Positions 52,017 through 60,656 of a stretch of 64,000 bases of DNA are shown in pieces. The stretch's first letter is position 1; every line of letters starts with the position of its first letter. Location: positions 1 through 64,000 of the forward strand of contig JAHBVI010000021.1 in assembly GCA_019637635.1 (NCBI GenBank), read 5' to 3'. The stretch comes from Anaerolineae bacterium. Lineage in GTDB: Bacteria; Chloroflexota; Anaerolineae; Promineifilales; Promineifilaceae. The notes beneath the pieces were generated by a model. That model saw only the letters and a list, made by a program, of their open reading frames with translations. It was not told the DNA's origin and did no database searches. The position numbers were made by a program, and so were the translations under genes.

Positions 52017-55000
52017 CTAAGCACCTGCTAACTGCAACTCAATACGCTCCAACAACTCTTTCAAACTGACCGGTTTGCTCAGGTAATCATTGGCGCCGGC
52101 AGCCAGGCACTTTTCCTGGTCGCCGGGCATCGCCAGCGCCGTCACGGCGATAATGGGCACCTGCCTTAAGCCAGCCTCCGCCCGGATTTCCCGAATTGCG
52201 TCCAGGCCATTCATCTGGGGCATTTGAATATCCATCAGGATAAGGTCCGGGATTTCCTGCTTGGCCCGGTCAACGGCGTCACGGCCGTTATGCACCACGA
52301 TCATATCATACCCTTTGGCCGCCAGGTAATTTGAAAAGGCGTGAATGTTGGCCGCATTGTCTTCGGCCAGCAAAATACGGCGGCGGGCGGCAGGCGGCGA
52401 GGCGGCTGGTATATCCGAAGGAATCGGGGGGGGAAACGGCCGTGTCTGTACCCGGTTCACCTGCATCATCAATCGCTGCAAAGCCTGGCGTAGTTGTTGG
52501 CGCGTCACCGGCTTCAGCAAACAATCAGCCGCCCCCACCGCCAGCGCGTTTTCCCGCTCATCAATCACCGAAGCAATAATCACCGGCAGCCGCCGCGTCT
52601 GGGGATTAGCCTTTAAGCGGGCCAGCACCTCCCAACCAGAAATATCCGGCAGCAAAATGTCCAGCACAACCACATCGGGCCGGATCAGCGCCGCTTTCGC
52701 CACCACCTCCTCCCCCGCCGGCAGCGATACCACACCCACGTGCAATTCATGGAAATAGCGCTTCAACTGCGCCACCGCCGCCGGAGAATCATCCACCACC
52801 AGCGCCAGCCGAAACAGCCGGCCCAATCCACCATCTGTCTGCTGCGCCTGCTCCAGAGGCGCCAACGGATGCTCCCCCTGCTGCCAGGGGAAGGAGATGG
52901 TAAACCGGCTGCCTTTGCCCACTTCGCTGTCAACGGTAACGGTTCCCCCATGCAAATCCATCATCCGCTGCACCAGGGAGAGGCCCAGCCCCGTGCCGCC
53001 ATATTCCCGCGCCAGGCGGCTGTCTAGCTGCACAAATGGCTGGAACAGCCGCGCCATATCCTCGTCGGCAATGCCAATGCCCGTATCCCACACCGTAATA
53101 TGCACCGCGCCAACGGCCGTGTCCCCCGCCACTTCCAACCCAATTTTGCCCCCCTCCGGCGTAAACTTCACCGCATTAGCCAGCAAATTGACCAATATCT
53201 GCTTCAAGCGCCGTTCATCCGCCTGAATGGTCGTTACCGCACTATCAAAAGAAGAATGCACGGTCAGCCGCTTCTTGTGGGCATTTTGTTTAATGATGCG
53301 CAAACTGGCCTGGCAAATCATCTCCACCGGCACCGGCGTTAGTTCTAGCTCCAATTTGCCCGCTTCAATTTTGGACAGGTCCAAAATGTCGTTAATCAGC
53401 GCCAGCAAATGCCGCCCACTCTCTTCAATGCTGCGCAGTGACATGATCTGGTTTTCATTTAGCGGCCCATACACCTCTTCCTGGAGGGCTTCCGAAATAC
53501 CCAACACGGCGTTAAGCGGCGTGCGTAGTTCGTGGCTCATGCTGGCCAAAAATTCATCCTTGAGCCGGGCAGCGTGGGCCAATTCGGCATTGGCGGCGCT
53601 GAGGTCGGCCGTGCGTTCGGCCACGCGCCGCGCCAACAAGGAGCGTTCGGCTTCCAGGGCCATTTCCACCCGCGCCCGTTCGGCAATTTCCTGCTGCGCC
53701 TGGGCAAACAACCGGGCGTTTTCAATGGCGGTGGCCCCCGGCGCGGCCAGGCGCATCAGCAGTTCCAAATCTTCTTCGGCAAAGAAACCATCTTCTTTGT
53801 TAATGGCTTCCAGAGCGCCGATTGTCTGCCCTTTGGCCTGCAAGGGAACGCACAAAATTGATCGGGCCACAAACCCGCTTTTTTCATCAAAATCACTAAA
53901 GTAACGGGGATCGTGTTCGGTATCTGGCGCCAGCACCGGTTCACCATTTTGCACCACCCAACCAATGACCCCTTGCCCCAAAGCCAACCGCTGCCCCCGC
54001 ACAAAAGCGGCCGCCTGCCCGGAAGCGGCCGCAAACATCAGGTCGCCCGCGGCCTGGTCTAGCAAAACCACCGAGGCGGCTTCCACCCGCAGCAGGCGCA
54101 CGGTGCTTTCGGTAATCACCGTCAACGTTTCCGGCAAATCCAGGGTGGAGGAGATGGCCTGGCTGATGGTGTTGAGGGTGGCCAGTTCGGCGACGCGCTG
54201 CCGCACCTGCTCGTAAAGGCGGGCGTTTTCAAAGGCAACGCCGGCCTGCCCGGCAAAGGCAGAAAGGCGGGCCGCCGCTTCGGGTTGGTAAAAACCGGGA
54301 TGGCTGTTGTTGAGAGCTAAAATGGCAATGACATCGCCTTTGATGCTGATGGGCGCGCCGGCCCAGGAACGGACGTGCGGCGATTCCTGGGGATTCACCC
54401 AGAGGTCAGACACGGCCGTGTCCGGCACAATAACCGGCTCTCCTGTCTGTAACAACTGCTGCAAGCTGGGCATACGCCCCACGGGGAACCGCTGCGGCGC
54501 GCCGGGGCGGACATCCTTGCCGTAACCGCGCGTGACGCCAATTTCAATTTCCTCTCCATGCACCAACATGACGTTGGCCGTATCGTAGGGCAGCACCCGC
54601 GCCATCTGGTCGAGCAAAACATCCAGCAGCCGGTCAAAATCCAACACTGAACTTAAAGCAATGCCCACTTCACGCAGGGCTTCGGCCAGTTGGCGTTGTT
54701 CATTCTCGGCGGCTTCAATCCGTTTGCGTTCGCCGATTTCGCGTTGCAGGGTCTCGTTGGCCTCAGCCTGGGCAGCCGCCATCATTTCTGCCTGGCGAAA
54801 GATGGAGATGATACTGATGAGCAGGCCCAACAGCACAACCAGGTAACTGACGGCCTGGGACATGAGGGCTACCACCGCCAGGGCATCAAAGAAACTATCG
54901 GCAAAGGCCAGAAACAAGACCTGGCTGGCATAAATGATGACCAGCGCCAGGATGAGGGAATGTTCAAAGGCGTCGGTGCGCCATTGTTTTTTTTGCAGAT

Positions 55001-55550
55001 AACCCAACAGGGCGATGAGGAAAAAGGTAGCGGCTACGGCCGTTGCCAGATGCCCACCGGCAAACCTGGTGATACCGGCCAATTCGGGAACGATGGCAAA
55101 ATAGGCCACATTCAGCAGCAGCACGGCCGTGCCTCCCACCCACACCGACCATTTCACCTGCGGCCATTTTTCGCTGCGCAGCCATACCAGCCAGCTTCCG
55201 GCCAGAAATATCGCCAGAAAAACAGCCGCCGTCTGCCACACGCCCAATTGGGGCGTGGCCGTGCCCCCGGTTAACGACCACCACAACAAGGCCAGATAAT
55301 ACGCGCCCAATAAACCAACCCCCACATACCCAATGCCGATAAACAAATAAACGGCATCCCGGCGGGTGTAAAATCGGGCCAGGGCCAACACAGCCACAAA
55401 CAACGCCAGATTGACACTGGCAAAAGCCCACAATACGTGCATTGCCGCCGATGGCTGCCAGGCCACCACCATCAGCAGCAATCGGGCTATCAGCATGAAG
55501 AAAGCGGCTGCGGCATAGGTAAACAGTTTAGAACGCGCCGAATGATTCAT
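52017..55550 (-). CDS. Membrane hybrid sensor kinase (MASE-like, two GAF, HisKA, HATPase, two receivers)
   Basis: An 1177-residue sensor. About seven spans (residues 8-250) form a MASE-like sensor, followed by a coiled coil, GAF 1 (about 295-445) and GAF 2 (about 460-615, LGQGVIGWVVQNGEPVLAPD). Then come HisKA with LASMSHELRTPLNAVLG (His about 673), a HATPase (ILVNLLANAVKFTPEGG, VWDTGIGIA, GTGLGLSLVQRMM) and two receivers (LALVVDDSPAAV/VVVLDILLPDISG and ILLAEDNAANI/LILMDIQMPQMNG). The start is uncertain: ATG at 55550 keeps it clear of the divergent gene; ATG at 55580 is possible. No DNA-binding output is attached; the next kinase is the likely partner. Confidence 0.92.
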   Translation of the reverse strand: MNHSARSKLFTYAAAAFFMLIARLLLMVVAWQPSAAMHVLWAFASVNLALFVAVLALARFYTRRDAVYLFIGIGYVGVGLLGAYYLALLWWSLTGGTATPQLGVWQTAAVFLAIFLAGSWLVWLRSEKWPQVKWSVWVGGTAVLLLNVAYFAIVPELAGITRFAGGHLATAVAATFFLIALLGYLQKKQWRTDAFEHSLILALVIIYASQVLFLAFADSFFDALAVVALMSQAVSYLVVLLGLLISIISIFRQAEMMAAAQAEANETLQREIGERKRIEAAENEQRQLAEALREVGIALSSVLDFDRLLDVLLDQMARVLPYDTANVMLVHGEEIEIGVTRGYGKDVRPGAPQRFPVGRMPSLQQLLQTGEPVIVPDTAVSDLWVNPQESPHVRSWAGAPISIKGDVIAILALNNSHPGFYQPEAAARLSAFAGQAGVAFENARLYEQVRQRVAELATLNTISQAISSTLDLPETLTVITESTVRLLRVEAASVVLLDQAAGDLMFAAASGQAAAFVRGQRLALGQGVIGWVVQNGEPVLAPDTEHDPRYFSDFDEKSGFVARSILCVPLQAKGQTIGALEAINKEDGFFAEEDLELLMRLAAPGATAIENARLFAQAQQEIAERARVEMALEAERSLLARRVAERTADLSAANAELAHAARLKDEFLASMSHELRTPLNAVLGISEALQEEVYGPLNENQIMSLRSIEESGRHLLALINDILDLSKIEAGKLELELTPVPVEMICQASLRIIKQNAHKKRLTVHSSFDSAVTTIQADERRLKQILVNLLANAVKFTPEGGKIGLEVAGDTAVGAVHITVWDTGIGIADEDMARLFQPFVQLDSRLAREYGGTGLGLSLVQRMMDLHGGTVTVDSEVGKGSRFTISFPWQQGEHPLAPLEQAQQTDGGLGRLFRLALVVDDSPAAVAQLKRYFHELHVGVVSLPAGEEVVAKAALIRPDVVVLDILLPDISGWEVLARLKANPQTRRLPVIIASVIDERENALAVGAADCLLKPVTRQQLRQALQRLMMQVNRVQTRPFPPPIPSDIPAASPPAARRRILLAEDNAANIHAFSNYLAAKGYDMIVVHNGRDAVDRAKQEIPDLILMDIQMPQMNGLDAIREIRAEAGLRQVPIIAVTALAMPGDQEKCLAAGANDYLSKPVSLKELLERIELQLAGA

Positions 55551-55578
55551 CAGACCAAATGGGTTAGAATCCGTGCCC

Positions 55579-56907
55579 ATGCACAAGAGTATACCGTTAC
55601 TCATCATTGTCATCACTTATTTGGGGCTGGGCGTTTTGTATGCCCGGCAAACCCCGGCCTGGCAAAGCCCGGATGAACCGGCGCATTATAACTATGTGCG
55701 GCAGTTGGCCGACGGCCGTTTACCGGTCATGGCACGGGGCGACTACGACGAAGCCTACCGCAACGAAGTGGTCAGTTCCCGCTTTGCGCCGGAATATGAC
55801 ATCAGTCTTATCACCTATGAGGATTGGCAGCCGCCGCTCTATTACCTGCTGCAAACACCTGTTTTCCTGGTTACGGGTGGGTCGCTAACGGCCATGCGGC
55901 TGCTGTCGCTGGTATTAGGGGCCGGGGTGGTGGTGATCGCTTACGCCATCGCCGGGCTGCTGCTGCCACAGCAAGAATGGGTGGGTTGGAGTACGGCCGT
56001 GCTAATCGCCTTCCTGCCCCAACACCTGCACATGATGGCCTCCGCCAATAATGACGCCCTGGCCGAATTGCTGATCGCCGCCCTGCTGCTGCTGCTGCTC
56101 AAATGGACACAGCAGCCAGAAACGCCCCGTTTGCTCTGGGGGCTGGGGCTGCTGCTGGGGTTAGGTTTCCTCACCAAAGGCACGGTTTATCTGATGGCCC
56201 CGGTGATTGCCGTCGCAATCGTCTGGCAAAAGTGGCGGCAGTGGGGGCAAATCGTTCGGGATGGGCTGCGTGTGTTTGCCCCGGCCTTTTTGTTGGGGGC
56301 GCTGTGGTGGGGGCGGAATATGGCCGTTTATGGCGGCCTGGATATTCTGGGCAAAACCCGGCACGATGCGGTGGTGGTGGGCCAGATTCGCACGGCCGAA
56401 TGGATCACCCAATATGGCCTGGGCGGCACAATCACGCGCTTTTTGCAAACGACGTTTAACAGTTTTTGGGGGCAGTTTGGCTGGATGGCCGTGCCCATGC
56501 CACAATGGGTTTACTGGCTGCTGCTGGTGATGGTGGTCACGGCCGTGACCGGCTTATTGTTAGCGCCCTTTGTCTGGCCGGCCTCCCCCGATGCCCGGCA
56601 GCGTTGGCTGCGCCACCTGCCCATTTCCAATCTGCAATTTACCATTCTGGCGCTGCTAACTATGCTCACGTTGGCGCTGCATATGGGCTACAACCTGACC
56701 TTTGTGCAGCACCAGGGGCGGTACCTGTTTCCGGCGCTGATTCCCTTGATGTTGGGCACGGCCGTTGGCCTGGGCGCCTGGGCCGTGATCCTGGCCGAAA
56801 AGGTGGGCCAGCCGCGCCTGCCTTATCTGCTGCCCATCGGGCTGGGGCTGGCTCTCGTCCTGCTCGATCTGGTGGCGCTTTACCGGTATATGCTTCCCAA
56901 TTTGTAG
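55579..56907 (+). CDS. GT-C/DUF2142-like membrane glycosyltransferase
   Basis: A 442-residue membrane protein with about eleven spans. After span 1 comes the acidic catalytic-type loop QTPAWQSPDEPAHYNYVRQLADGRLPV, the DE-P-x-H/Y pattern of GT-C and DUF2142 proteins, and later PPLYYLLQTPVFLV. The C-terminal part has LTFVQHQGRYLFPALIPLML, also typical of DUF2142/GT39-like enzymes. It would transfer sugar from a polyprenyl phosphate. Its start (ATG 55579) abuts the divergent hybrid kinase gene within a few bases. It stands alone here, unlike the coupled set at 44.8 kb. Confidence 0.8.
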   Translation: MHKSIPLLIIVITYLGLGVLYARQTPAWQSPDEPAHYNYVRQLADGRLPVMARGDYDEAYRNEVVSSRFAPEYDISLITYEDWQPPLYYLLQTPVFLVTGGSLTAMRLLSLVLGAGVVVIAYAIAGLLLPQQEWVGWSTAVLIAFLPQHLHMMASANNDALAELLIAALLLLLLKWTQQPETPRLLWGLGLLLGLGFLTKGTVYLMAPVIAVAIVWQKWRQWGQIVRDGLRVFAPAFLLGALWWGRNMAVYGGLDILGKTRHDAVVVGQIRTAEWITQYGLGGTITRFLQTTFNSFWGQFGWMAVPMPQWVYWLLLVMVVTAVTGLLLAPFVWPASPDARQRWLRHLPISNLQFTILALLTMLTLALHMGYNLTFVQHQGRYLFPALIPLMLGTAVGLGAWAVILAEKVGQPRLPYLLPIGLGLALVLLDLVALYRYMLPNL

Positions 56908-56943
56908 GGTGATTTTCTTAATCGCCCGACACCACAACACGAC

Positions 56944-57606
56944 ATGACACAATCAACAAACGAATCGAACCTTGCTTTTGACGAAGAAACGTGGGCGCAG
57001 TTACCGGCGCTGCTGGCCCATTTGCCGGAACCGGTACACCTGGTGGTCTGGGGCGATGAGAGCGGCTCCAGGGAAGCGGAAGCGATCCGGCTGTGCCGGA
57101 CGTTGGCCGACCATTTTGACCCCATTTCCAGCGAACAGCGCCCGCGCCAGCCGAATTACCATTACTGGCCGGTGATTGGCGTGATGCGCGGCACGGCCGT
57201 GACCCACGAAGATTGTGGTATCCGCCTGATTGGCCTGCCGCATGGTTATGCCCTGACGGTTCTGATTACGGCCATCCAGGCCGCCTCTTTTCGGGGCATG
57301 ACCTCGGAGGCGCTGACCCGCATCCAACTGAGCAAACTGCAACAGGAAGTTCGCGCCGAATTGATCACCGCCCCGGACAATGAAGCCGGCGTGATGATGG
57401 CCCACCCGCTGACGAATATGGCCGCCGCCAGCCCCCAGGTGCGTGTGTTTGTGATTATGGCCGACCAGTTCCCGGTAATTGTGGAGCGGTATTCGGTGAG
57501 CTACCTGCCCCATACGGTGCTAAACGGCCGTGTCCACATCGAAGGCGTGGTCGGCGAAAAAGAAATCCTGGAACATATGGCGACGGCCGTGATGCGTGAT
57601 GCGTGA
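56944..57606 (+). CDS. Tandem thioredoxin-fold-like protein without CxxC
   Basis: A 220-residue soluble protein. The first half (ALLAHLPEPVHLVVWGDESGSREAEAIRLCRTLADHFDPISSEQ, then a strand with IRLIGLPHGYALTVLITAIQAASF) and second half (PQVRVFVIMADQFPVIVERYSVSYLPHTVLNGRVHIEGVVGEKEILEHM) look like two thioredoxin-fold units, as in the N-terminal domain of AhpF or glutaredoxin-like proteins. The active CxxC is absent in both, and the cis-Pro region is LPHTVLNG. It is therefore likely a scaffold or binding protein. The C-terminus (VMRDA) ends in a GATGCGT tandem repeat. Confidence 0.6.
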   Translation: MTQSTNESNLAFDEETWAQLPALLAHLPEPVHLVVWGDESGSREAEAIRLCRTLADHFDPISSEQRPRQPNYHYWPVIGVMRGTAVTHEDCGIRLIGLPHGYALTVLITAIQAASFRGMTSEALTRIQLSKLQQEVRAELITAPDNEAGVMMAHPLTNMAAASPQVRVFVIMADQFPVIVERYSVSYLPHTVLNGRVHIEGVVGEKEILEHMATAVMRDA

Positions 57607-57639
57607 TGCGTGATGCGTGATGCGTGATGCGTGATGCGT
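57589..57639. repeat. Heptamer tandem repeat (GTGATGC)7
   Basis: About seven uninterrupted copies of GTGATGC start inside the last codons of the thioredoxin-fold gene. A second word repeat, GGGTAATTACGTAATTACC, follows at 57672-57710. Confidence 0.95.
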
Positions 57640-57717
57640 TAGAATAGTGAAAGATAACCTGGAGGAAAAAGTAATTGGGTAATTACGTAATTACCTGATT
57701 ACCCAACAACACAACCC

Positions 57718-58632
57718 ATGCGCGCAAAAGTCATCTTGAATCCTTATGCAGACAATGGCCGGGGGCGGCAGTGTCAGGCGTTGATTGAAACGGCGGCGCA
57801 GCCCTATGGCGGCATTGAAATTGCCCTGACGGAATATCCGGGGCACGGCCGTGAACTGGCCCGCCAATTCGCCAACGAAGGGTACGACCTGGTGGCGGCG
57901 GCCGGCGGCGACGGCACCATCAGCGACGTGGTCAATGGGCTGGTGTTAGGCGACAAGGCCACCACCCGGTTAGGCATTATCCCCATTGGCTCCGGCAACG
58001 ATCTGGCCTGGTCATTAGGCATATCCAGTGATGTGGGCACGGCCGTGCGCACCCTCTTCACCGGCCAACCCCGCACCCTTGATCTGGCGCGGGTGGAAGA
58101 TGATCACGGCCGTTACCGCATCTTCGACAACAACATGGGCATCGGCTTCGACGCCACCATCGTCGTCGAAGCCGAAAACATCACCCGCGTGCATGGCTTT
58201 GCTATGTACTTGCTGGCAACGCTGCGCACCATCGCCTTTTACTATGACAAACCGCTGCTGGAAATGCAGTTTGACGACGAACGCCTGACGCAAGAATCAC
58301 TCTTCCTGGCCTTTGGCGTGGGGCCACGCGGCGGCGGTGGCTTTCTGCTCACCCCCAACGCCCGCCACGACGACAACTTAATTGACACCTGCCTGGTCAG
58401 CCCGGTGGGCCGCCTGACCATGCTGCTGATGCTGCTGAAAGTGAAAAAGGGCACACACGGCAGCCACAAAGCCATCGCGCTGCGCCAAAACCGGCGCATC
58501 ACCGTCCGCGCCGACCGCCCCGTCCCCATCCACACCGACGGCGAAGTGTTCGCCTACACCAAAGACAACGTGCGCCAGGTGACAGTGACCAGCCTCCCGG
58601 CGGCGATAGATGTCATGGTAGGCGGAGATTGA
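57718..58632 (+). CDS. Diacylglycerol kinase-like lipid kinase (YegS/DgkB family)
   Basis: A 304-residue lipid kinase of the diacylglycerol/sphingosine kinase superfamily: AKVILNPYADNGRG, AAAGGDGTISDVVNGL (GGDGT, about residues 62-77), LGIIPIGSGNDLAWSLG, FDNNMGIGFDATIVVEAE, and VGPRGGGGFLLTPNARHDDNLIDTCLV. The motifs for ATP and for the lipid hydroxyl are intact. The last part (RADRPVPIHTDGEVF) is the usual C-terminal domain. Its substrate, diacylglycerol or another polyprenyl-like lipid, cannot be read. It lies between the thioredoxin-fold gene and a helicase-associated gene on the same strand. Confidence 0.9.
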   Translation: MRAKVILNPYADNGRGRQCQALIETAAQPYGGIEIALTEYPGHGRELARQFANEGYDLVAAAGGDGTISDVVNGLVLGDKATTRLGIIPIGSGNDLAWSLGISSDVGTAVRTLFTGQPRTLDLARVEDDHGRYRIFDNNMGIGFDATIVVEAENITRVHGFAMYLLATLRTIAFYYDKPLLEMQFDDERLTQESLFLAFGVGPRGGGGFLLTPNARHDDNLIDTCLVSPVGRLTMLLMLLKVKKGTHGSHKAIALRQNRRITVRADRPVPIHTDGEVFAYTKDNVRQVTVTSLPAAIDVMVGGD

Positions 58633-58747
58633 GAGATTGGGAGACTGGGAGATTTTGTGATTCAGGGTAGCGCCTAGAAGTAGATGAGCGGGCGAATCCT
58701 TTATCCGCTTATTCGTTTCCAACCCGCTGCCGCCAGGATAGAAAATT

Positions 58748-60448
58748 ATGCACACATTGACGCAAGCCTTACAAGAGCATGAATTGATTGTCCTGCGTGT
58801 GATTGGCGAATGGTGGGACCTGGATTTAACCGGGTCGGGCAAAGCGGCCTGCGTAAAGGAGTTGGCGGCTGCTCTGAGCCAGTTGAATTTCCCGGAAGAA
58901 GTTGGCTATTTACCGCCGGAAGAAGCAGCCGGGATTCAGGCGTTGGTGCAGGCCAACGGCCGTATGCCCGTAGCCGCCTTTGCCCGTGATTTTGGCGATG
59001 TGCGCCTGATGGGGCCGGGGCGGTTGGAGCGGGAAGAACCCTGGTTTGACCCGGCCAACGCTGCCGAAGCGTTGTGGTATCGTGGTTTTTTGTACCGGGG
59101 GTTTGATGAAACGGCCGAAGGCGTGATTGAGTTTTACTACTTGCCGGACGAACTCATGGCCCAATTTCCCAATTCGGCAAAAAAGGGCGTAACGGCTGCG
59201 GCTGGCTCAGCCCAGGCGGTCGCCACCCCCACCACAACCGTTGAAGCCCCCCCTACCCTGCTGCCCCTGGCGCTCAGCCTCACCCCGCCACCCGATGTCA
59301 CCGACGCCGTTGATGATATGACCACGCTCATCACCCTGGCGCAGCAAGATGGTTTGCAGGCCGGGCAACTGGATGAGACCGCTCCCTTTTTGCTAAACCC
59401 CCACCCGGAACGGCGTTCGCTGCTGCTGAACCTGGCCACGGAGATGGGACTGCTGGCGCTGCAAGAGAACCGGCTACGGCCGTTGCCGACGGCCGTGACC
59501 TGGCTCAAAACCAGCCGCGAGAGCCAACTGCGCGCCCTGGCCGAAGCGTGGAGCAGCAGCAGTTGGAACGAACTGCTCCGCACCCCTGGCCTGCGCTGCG
59601 AAGGCGACCAGTGGCATAATGACCCCATCCTGGCCCGCACCGCCCTGCTGGATGCCCTGCCCCGCAATCCCGAATGGTATCACCTGGATGACCTGGTTAG
59701 CATCATCAAGAACAATGACCCTGACTTTCAACGGCCCGATGGCAATTACGACACCTGGTATGTGCGCGACCTGGCCAGCAACCAATATCTGAACGGCTTT
59801 GACAGTTGGGAGCGGGTGGAAGGGCGGCTGCTGCGTTATCTGGTGCAGGCGCCGTTGGTGTGGCTGGGGTTGGCAGTTACGGCCGTGCCCGAAAACCACC
59901 CCGCCTTTGCCCTCACCGACCGGGCCGTGGAGTGGCTCAACGGCATCCCCGCCGAAAACCATGAAGTCCCTGTGCCGCTCATTGTGCAGCCAGACGCCAT
60001 CATCCTGGCCCCGGCCAACGCCAACCGCTACCACCGCTTTCAGGTGGGGCGCATCAGCGAGGTGCTGCCCGCGCAGCCGGGCAAACCGTACCAGTACCGG
60101 CTGACGCCCACGTCATTGGCGCGGGCGCAAAAACAAGGCATCTCCCCGGAGCGTATTGTGCAGTTCCTTGAAGATGTAGCCGGTGGGCTGCCGGCCAGCA
60201 TCAAACGGGGCATTGGGCGTTGGGGTGAAAAAGGGATGGAGGGGCGGCTGGAAACGGCCGTGATCCTCCGTGTGCGTGACGCCGCCATCCTGGAAACCCT
60301 GCGCGCCAACCCCAAAACCCGCGATTACCTGGGCGAAAGCCTGGGCGACCTGGCCGTAGCCGTGCCCGCCGCTCATTGGGAATCCTTGCGCGCCGCCGTA
60401 GCCCAATTGGGGCTGCTGCTGGATGTAACTGTTCCCTCCCTTGCGTAA
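58748..60448 (+). CDS. Helicase-associated (XPB/Ssl2 N-terminal-like) protein
   Basis: A 566-residue soluble protein. The N-terminus (HELIVLRVIGEWWDLDLTGSGKAACVKELAAALSQ) and the C-terminal third, with VPLIVQPDAIILAPANANRYHRFQVGRISEVLPAQPGKPYQYRLTPTSLARAQKQGISPERIVQFLEDVAGGLP, match the XPB/Ssl2-like helicase-associated domain. The helicase motor itself is absent. Such stand-alone proteins occur in actinobacteria and Chloroflexota; they may bind DNA and may pair with a helicase encoded elsewhere. A Thr/Pro-rich linker lies at about residues 148-175. Function unknown. Confidence 0.7.
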   Translation: MHTLTQALQEHELIVLRVIGEWWDLDLTGSGKAACVKELAAALSQLNFPEEVGYLPPEEAAGIQALVQANGRMPVAAFARDFGDVRLMGPGRLEREEPWFDPANAAEALWYRGFLYRGFDETAEGVIEFYYLPDELMAQFPNSAKKGVTAAAGSAQAVATPTTTVEAPPTLLPLALSLTPPPDVTDAVDDMTTLITLAQQDGLQAGQLDETAPFLLNPHPERRSLLLNLATEMGLLALQENRLRPLPTAVTWLKTSRESQLRALAEAWSSSSWNELLRTPGLRCEGDQWHNDPILARTALLDALPRNPEWYHLDDLVSIIKNNDPDFQRPDGNYDTWYVRDLASNQYLNGFDSWERVEGRLLRYLVQAPLVWLGLAVTAVPENHPAFALTDRAVEWLNGIPAENHEVPVPLIVQPDAIILAPANANRYHRFQVGRISEVLPAQPGKPYQYRLTPTSLARAQKQGISPERIVQFLEDVAGGLPASIKRGIGRWGEKGMEGRLETAVILRVRDAAILETLRANPKTRDYLGESLGDLAVAVPAAHWESLRAAVAQLGLLLDVTVPSLA

Positions 60449-60656
60449 ATTTTCAGGCTGTCACACCACATAAACGAAAAATCAACGATCCTACTGTTTG
60501 ATAGCTATATGTCGTTCAGATAGTTTCGCCGCGATTGTGTATATCCGGCGTATTAACGTATACTGGTGGTATGGGGTTTTCATGGTTACGTTGGACGCAA
60601 TGATGACCACATGCAAACCGCTACCGGTTGATAAGGCCTAACCATTGGAGGGCAAG
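60449..60656. other. Upstream region of the FGE-SIR2-nSTAND operon
   Basis: About 200 bases with a promoter (60535-60564). No gene or repeat family of the window is seen here, unlike most intergenic regions, and no ACGGCCGT copy. Confidence 0.5.
60535..60564 (+). promoter_or_regulatory. Promoter of the FGE-SIR2-nSTAND operon
   Basis: TTGTGT (60535-60540), 18 bases, TATACT (60559-60564). The transcript would have a leader of about 85 bases before the ATG at 60657. Confidence 0.55.

Noticed and set aside
57589..57639. Direct repeats as a plasmid iteron or origin
   Set aside because: Seven bare heptamers of a word common in this genome, without AT-rich zone or rep gene.
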